This document shows positions 59,214 through 64,000 of a DNA stretch of 64,000 nt, in pieces. The notes beneath the pieces are model-generated. The model was not told where the DNA came from and did not search any database. It saw nothing but the letters and a program-made list of their open reading frames with translations. Source of the stretch: Trichosphaerium sp. ATCC 40318. Lineage: Eukaryota; Discosea; Flabellinia; Trichosidae. Every line of letters begins with the position of its first letter. The first letter of the stretch is position 1. The position numbers and the translations under genes are program-made. The stretch covers positions 62,001 through 126,000 of the forward strand of contig JALMLS010000369.1 in the NCBI GenBank assembly GCA_038496445.1, written 5' to 3'.

Positions 59214-60323
59214 TTACTTGAAAGGTGAATGAATACTATTTTGTTGTACCATAGTTACGCCCAATGATCGAATACAGTCCTTTGTAATTTGACTACTTTC
59301 AGTGATTTCAATGTTTTTAAGAGACGTCAAGTGTTTCAAACAATCATTTGTAATGTTCTTACAATGCCAAAGAATGAGGTACTCTAGCTTGCCTAAATTC
59401 TTCAATCCTTCGTCTGTTATACTATCACACTTCCAAAGAAATAGCCGCTTAAGATTAACCAAGTTCTTGATTCCTTCATCTGTTATATTCTGACATTGGT
59501 AAAGAACAAGAGTTTCAAGATTAGTCAAGTACTTCAATCCATATTCTTTTATATTGTTCCGAACGCTTTCGTGTATAGTCAGGTATTTAAGGTTTACTAA
59601 ATGCCTCAGTCCTGATCCGTTAATACTATCTGACGCAATGTAGAGTCGAACTAGATTTACTAAATGTCTAAGTCCGTTGTCTGTTATCTTGTTTCTACTG
59701 CCTAGACTTAAGTGTTTGACATTTGTAAGTGACTTAAGTCCTTCGTCTGTAATGAAAGTTCCTCTATGTATAGTAATGGTATGTACGTTTCCAAGGTGTT
59801 TGAGCCATGTGTCACGTGGCTTGTAGAGCGTAATTTCGTATACATCTTTGAGTGCTTTGATGCCTTCATCGCTGATATTTTTACAATGACTAATGTCAAT
59901 TGTGTGTACTCCTCTTAGAGACCTCAAAGAAACATCCGTTATGCCCGTTCGTGCCAAGTCGATTGTATGGATACTACGTTTTCCATTTGTTAGTAAAGAA
60001 ACACCCTGATCTGTAGTGTTCGAACAACACAGACGGATCGTGTGAACGCCCGATAGACAAGCCAAGTCTCTTGCTGATACTTGAAGCCTAAAGGAAGCAA
60101 TTCTAGTGTTGTTAAGCAACGGACTGCCTTTTAACACGTGACAATCTGATGACGCTTTCAAAGTGATCTTATCAAAACCAATATTATAGCGAATGATGTC
60201 ATTGAAAAGGTGAGATACTGTGGAGGTTGTAATCCGCTGTTTTCTATTCAAAAAACGCAAAGTAAATGTTAGCATCTCTGGTGGAAGATGTCCAATATTG
60301 ACTCGCTCAATCCATTGTTCCAT
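59214..60323 (-). CDS. Intronless F-box/leucine-rich-repeat protein (second copy type)
   Basis: Single open frame of 369 residues, ATG at 60323. N-terminal F-box: IGHLPPEMLTFTLRFLNRKQ. Then about eleven leucine-rich repeats, e.g. ITDVSLRSLRGVHTIDIS, ISDEGIKALKDVYEITLY and ITDEGIKNLVNLKRLFLW. The first half keeps the GVHTIDIS style of the gene at 28098-29054; the second half has switched to the more common NLKRLFLW style. No intron is needed. A likely SCF adaptor with LRRs as the target-binding part; target unknown. Confidence 0.88.
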   Translation of the reverse strand: MEQWIERVNIGHLPPEMLTFTLRFLNRKQRITTSTVSHLFNDIIRYNIGFDKITLKASSDCHVLKGSPLLNNTRIASFRLQVSARDLACLSGVHTIRLCCSNTTDQGVSLLTNGKRSIHTIDLARTGITDVSLRSLRGVHTIDISHCKNISDEGIKALKDVYEITLYKPRDTWLKHLGNVHTITIHRGTFITDEGLKSLTNVKHLSLGSRNKITDNGLRHLVNLVRLYIASDSINGSGLRHLVNLKYLTIHESVRNNIKEYGLKYLTNLETLVLYQCQNITDEGIKNLVNLKRLFLWKCDSITDEGLKNLGKLEYLILWHCKNITNDCLKHLTSLKNIEITESSQITKDCIRSLGVTMVQQNSIHSPFK

Positions 60324-60464
60324 GGGCTTAGAGTAGTGCTGTGTGTGTATTTAAGAAGGATTATCTGCAAAAGCAATTCCACGTGGAAAAAAAATGCCAA
60401 ACTTAGAAAAGAGCGTTAAATTGATGTACTCTGATGGTACTAAAAGTTTCCTCATGACTCCCTC

Positions 60465-60486
60465 TACCAGGGTTTATACCCTGGTA
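60465..60486. repeat. Perfect 9-bp inverted repeat (hairpin)
   Basis: TACCAGGGT and its reverse complement ACCCTGGTA flank a TTAT loop. It lies about 140 nt upstream of the LRR gene's start codon on the minus strand. A related half-site CCAGGGTA recurs near 60587. Confidence 0.7.
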
Positions 60487-60603
60487 AAAGTACACAAGAA
60501 TTACTGTCTAAATTCTGAGGTCACAAAAAGGACAGAGTAGTACTTTCATTGCGCTAGTACAATAGTTTTTGCCACAGCCCAATTTTCCAGGGTAAATATT
60601 GTA

Positions 60604-60716
60604 GTGGCAAAATCCTTCGCTAACGTGAGGGTCAGCCCACTGCCGCAAGCATTCAAGCACCACGGAACACGCGAGAAACGACCGGTAAAGAATGAATTCT
60701 ATGCGATATCCTGGGG
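60604..60716 (-). repeat. Dispersed exon-like repeat, copy B
   Basis: On the minus strand it reads GYRIEFILYRSFLACSVVL, then ECLRQWADPHVSEGFCHY, continuing into a Cys-containing tail that stops near 60508. It follows a CCCCAG acceptor, as do the other copies. The upstream frame (KREVLHALTTP) runs through the acceptor without a stop. Confidence 0.65.
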
Positions 60717-60927
60717 TAGTTAGTGCATGCAACACTTCTCTTTTCAAAGGCTGGAAACGAAATAAAAAAAAAAGTGGTTTTATCAGTTTTGTAGTACATT
60801 GCCAGCTCCACAACAAAAAACACACTCTTCAGTTGGTAGAAAGAAATATTAAACTCTTTGTTTGATGGTTTTGATTGATTAGCGTGTCGTATTAGAATTC
60901 CAACAATTTGGTTCTGTCTCATTTTGA

Positions 60928-61058
60928 GTGGCAAAATCCTTCGCTAACGTGAGGGTCAGCCCACTGCCGCAAGCACTCAAGGCACCTCGGAACACATAAG
61001 AAACGAACGATTAAGCTTGAATCATCACGATATCCTGGGATGATCGATAAAAGAATAC
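60928..61058 (-). repeat. Dispersed exon-like repeat, copy C
   Basis: Nearly identical to copy A (58731-58860); the similarity continues in the flank (GTAAATAAAATTGTGG and TTGATTGATTAATTGAAA), so a block of several hundred bases was duplicated. Confidence 0.7.
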
Positions 61059-61367
61059 CTCAAATCTATAAAGACTACAAAACAAAAGTAAATAAAATTG
61101 TGGTTTGCACAAACATACAGATACCCAAAAATTTAAACAAGCAAAACCTTTTTCTTTTTGATTGGTTTGTGATTGATTAATTGAAAATGAATGGGCTAAC
61201 GTTATGAAGTGCGTTGTTTAGTACAAAATTAATGTTGAGGTCACTAGATTTAGGAGAAGGCGGTATGATTTGATACCGTTGGAGTAAAATAAATTGTGTT
61301 TTTTTCTTGCCTGTTTAAGAGAGAAAGGTAAATCTTTGTTCTACAGTTAAAATTCCGTGCGTACACA

Positions 61368-61480
61368 GTCGCAAAACCTTCACTAACGCGGGGACCAACC
61401 ACACTGCAGCAAGCACTCAAGGCACCACGGAACACACAAGAAGCAACCGGTTAAGAATGAATTCTTTACGATATCCTGGG
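61368..61480 (-). repeat. Dispersed exon-like repeat, copy D (degenerate)
   Basis: Same order of motifs as the other copies but with small insertions and substitutions that break the frame; the CCCAG acceptor and GATATCG start are kept. Confidence 0.6.
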
Positions 61481-61874
61481 TAACAGCAACACAGGAACTT
61501 TCAAGTTAAATGTATGTCACATCGAAAATAATAAATATTGTGGTTTCACCGCGAAGAGTACTCATGGTTCTACACAAACAACGGCAATCGTATAACAGCT
61601 CTCAGATCTGTGTATGGGAGATCGAAGGAGTATTTTTTTTGATTGAAACGGAAATAATTGATTCTCCAATGTTGTTAATTTTCAACACCTGCTTCATGAG
61701 GTATGGCACTGTACCTTTGGTACGGGAAAAAAATCGTTCATTGTTACCCTAACACCAGGTTTAAGCCTTATCCTAACATAACCCTAATTATCAGAAATGG
61801 GAACTTTTTAATAAACGAAAAAGTAAAATCAACGACCAATGGTTCTATTTAGTGTACAACGCTCTCTTTTTATT

Positions 61875-63056
61875 TTACATTAATACACAACGCTTAGCGT
61901 CTGTATTATCAACAGACATACCAAGACCAGCTTCAACTAACTACAGCAAGGTCATCAACAAAAAGAAAGCTTGGTGAGATGGAAGAAAAACTACACAAGC
62001 TAGAAAAGAAAAAAAGAAGATTACGCACACTATCAAATAGCTCTTTCAGGTTTTTTTGTGTTAAAGCGGAACACTCAACGTATTTAGCCATACCAAGTGC
62101 TTTGGCTTTGTCTTGTGCTTCCTTGATTGCTATAATTTCTGTTATTGTCTTAATGATTCAACAAAATCTTAAAGACACATTGAGTACGTACAAACAGTCC
62201 TCTCTGCAGCTAAATCTGAATAACAATGGTGAGTATTTATAGGTAAAACTCAGGTAAAGGTTATTTATATTACCTTCTTTGAATCCTGCTAGAACTAATG
62301 CAGCTTCAGGAGCACCTTTTTTAGCTACATCAACCCACTAAGGTTTATTAATATTATGTTGTTTCAGTTTTAATAAATTCAGGAATCCATACAACACCAA
62401 CATCATTGAAACTCTCCTCGTCTGTGATTGAAAAACAAACAGCAAATACATTTGTTTGTGGGAATGATAGCGCAGTAAGCTGAAGAAAAAGTGAGTTCAA
62501 AACGATCAACTTTTTTGTTCGGATTTCTTGTCTGTCTTTAGTTGCTTTTTATTTAGCCTCCGAGATTCCATTTACGCTCGTTTGCTGGAACGTATAACGT
62601 GGCGATTTAAAAACACTTTTTCGTGATTTCGAAAATCAGAATCACGTGCACTCGAAAAAAGTAAACCGTACACGCAACATTTGTTCGTCTTTGCTTCCGA
62701 ACGTATCTACGATTGTCAGCGGTTTACAGAGAAGGAGAAAACAAAAATGGTTTTTTATTTTACCCCACAAGCCTAAATTAACAGGATGGCCATTAGACAT
62801 AATGTTAACGCTGTAATTATCACTGATAAAGGCGTTAATGAAGTGTTACGCCGTTTAGACTGTAGTACATTGTTTTTGGAACGTATGATGGAAAAGCTTC
62901 TGTCGAATAGCTAATTATACAACCTTAAGGTGTTTTAGGATAGTTTTGTACGTTTCTAATTCTTACATGTTTTGCCAACCTTGTTTGCGCCCACGAATAC
63001 ACTATCACAGTTAACATATGCGTAAATAATGCTACTAACCATTTAATAGACTTCAT
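61875..63056 (-). CDS. Atypical Rho-family small GTPase
   Basis: Minus strand, ATG at 63056, stop TAA 61875-61877, about eight short exons. MKSIKCVFVGANKVGKTC is the P-loop, then SYSTEAFPSYVPKTIDNYSV (switch I region), NGHPVNLGLWDTFGSKDEQ (switch II), LSFPQTNVFAVCFSITDEES, GFKEDL (base-recognition motif) and KYVECSALTQKNLKELFD. The last exon ends DAKRCVLM, a prenylation CAAX box. Residues equal to Gly12 and Gln61 of Rac are Asn and Ser, and Ala59 is Phe, so GTP hydrolysis should be poor, as in Rnd/RhoH proteins. Rho GTPases control the actin cytoskeleton at membranes. The gene is found only by splicing, since exons are 30-100 nt. Confidence 0.8.
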
Positions 63057-63410
63057 ATTTAACGTTCGTTAGCCTAATTGACATCCTCCTTCTTTCCGAC
63101 TTAACTTATCCGACTTATCGATCCTTATATATGCGCAACCTCTAGCCTCCTTAGGGCCACGCCAACGAATTTGAGATGGCTGTTCTTGTATTTAGGGTTG
63201 GTTCTAGCCTCATTGTCGTGAGTTAGGCAACCAAGATTTCTATGGACTTGCGACACACTTTTTTTTCATACTGCCTCGAAAGTCACCCAGATTGTAGCTG
63301 TTTGGATTAGCAGTGTACCTACCTATTGTGGTCTAGACTCCGCATTTGGAAATACCTGTTTTTGGTTTTTTTGAAGCTATCAACAAACCAAGAAGCGTCT
63401 ACGCTTAAAC
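63057..63410. other. Divergent intergenic region
   Basis: About 350 nt between two divergent start codons; it should hold both promoters. No known motif recognised. Confidence 0.5.
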
Positions 63411-64000
63411 ATGCTTAGTATATCCTCTCTAGTGTATATCACAGTTTTAGCGGCTATTGTAGGCTGCGAATGCGAGGTCTACTACATGAGGCCTAATGGA
63501 ACCGGTAATGGTACCACAGAGGATTTGTACGCCTTTTTTTCGCTATACGAATGTTTTTCTTCGTAATTTTACTCCAAGAGCTGCAGGAAAGTTCAATTCA
63601 ATAAGCGGATTAAAAGGAGGTGATACTGTGCTTGTATCTGGTGGCAACTATACGACTTTTTATAAATGCGAGTATAACGTCTCAACAAGGCACCCTTTGT
63701 TGGCTTCGTTTCAAGGTTCAACAGGAAATCACATCATTATTAAAAACAAACCAGGTACGCAAGGCCAGACAACTGTTAGTATTTGGTGTTAATGTTGTCT
63801 TTTAGGCGAAGAGCCTTGGTTTTTTCTAGATTTTGAAGACGGTTGCACAATTACTCCTAACGAGTACAATGAGAAAAATGTTTGGGTGTGGTCAGCGTTA
63901 CCTTTTGACTCTCTACGTCATGTGACTTTCGAAGGCATAAATGTTGGGTCTGGTATAAGTACGTCTGACTGTCTGGAGTGGAAGAATCACGGTGTAAGGT
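63411..64000 (+). CDS. Secreted right-handed beta-helix-like protein, N-terminal part
   Basis: The gene starts at ATG 63411 and runs off the window. MLSISSLVYITVLAAIVGCEC is a signal peptide. Then LAAGKFNSISGLKGGDTVLV, SGGNYTTFYKCEY and GNHIIIKNKPG follow the pattern of the first coils of parallel beta-helix (pectate-lyase-like) proteins. Next come EEPWFFLDFEDGC and LRHVTFEGINVGSG. Introns begin GTACGC or GTACGT. Members often bind or cut polysaccharides, but no catalytic residue can be assigned from this part. Confidence 0.65.

Noticed and set aside
62785-62913. Short plus-strand frame beginning MAIRHNVNAV
   Set aside because: It lies opposite two exons of the Rho GTPase, whose conserved motifs fix the minus strand as coding.
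1-64000. CRISPR arrays, ribosome binding sites, operons, tRNA or rRNA genes
   Set aside because: The window is eukaryotic with spliceosomal introns. I saw no spaced direct repeats and no tRNA-like T-arm/acceptor pairing, though a tRNA scan was not run.

Overview
The window is nuclear DNA of an intron-rich, AT-rich, gene-dense unicellular eukaryote. I could place about 26 protein genes in 64 kb, almost all broken by short introns (mostly 40-100 nt, one only 21 nt) whose donors very often read GTACGT or GTACGC, and which end in TAG/CAG/AAG. Gene content (mitochondrial HSP60, Rh-type ammonium transporter, receptor tyrosine kinases, an animal-type Na+/K+-ATPase, discoidin domain, MFSD1-like transporter, Rho GTPase, class III PI3-kinase, Dictyostelium-type Cys-rich repeats) points to an amoebozoan or a unicellular relative of animals. 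I cannot name the species. Gene ends given here are start codon to stop codon, introns included; exon joins were made by hand from splice signals, reading phase and family conservation.

Layout. 1-9.6 kb: a small INO80E-like coiled-coil gene, a small mitochondrial-type membrane protein, an armadillo-repeat protein, an Rh ammonium transporter with microexons of 4, 10 and 15 nt, and a berberine-bridge-type FAD oxidase. 9.8-19.3 kb: a relic exon and two tandem copies of a receptor tyrosine kinase that joins a von Willebrand A domain, Cys-rich repeats, a Pro/Thr stalk and a kinase; the second copy carries a frameshift in the stalk. 19.5-26.7 kb, minus strand: prenylcysteine oxidase, a FYVE-PI3-kinase fusion, a HAD hydrolase. 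26.8-39.2 kb: START protein, intronless F-box/LRR protein, an F-box/degenerate-tubulin fusion, MFSD1-like transporter, discoidin protein, ankyrin/2OG-oxygenase fusion, and an F-box/degenerate-actin fusion. 39.5-56.6 kb: a Cys-rich multi-pass surface protein, a UTP18-like WD40 protein (minus), a helical/methyltransferase fusion (minus), HSP60, a PAK-like kinase, Na+/K+-ATPase. 57-64 kb: an intronless F-box gene, a second F-box/LRR gene, four dispersed copies of an exon-sized repeat, an atypical Rho GTPase, and the start of a secreted beta-helix protein.

The most unusual content is the group of F-box proteins. Two of them carry, as their putative substrate-binding part, whole but degenerate copies of cytoskeletal proteins (tubulin and actin) that have lost nucleotide-binding residues; others carry leucine-rich repeats. 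This looks like a lineage-specific expansion of SCF ubiquitin-ligase adaptors in which housekeeping folds were reused as recognition modules. That role is inference; the domain joins are what the sequence shows.
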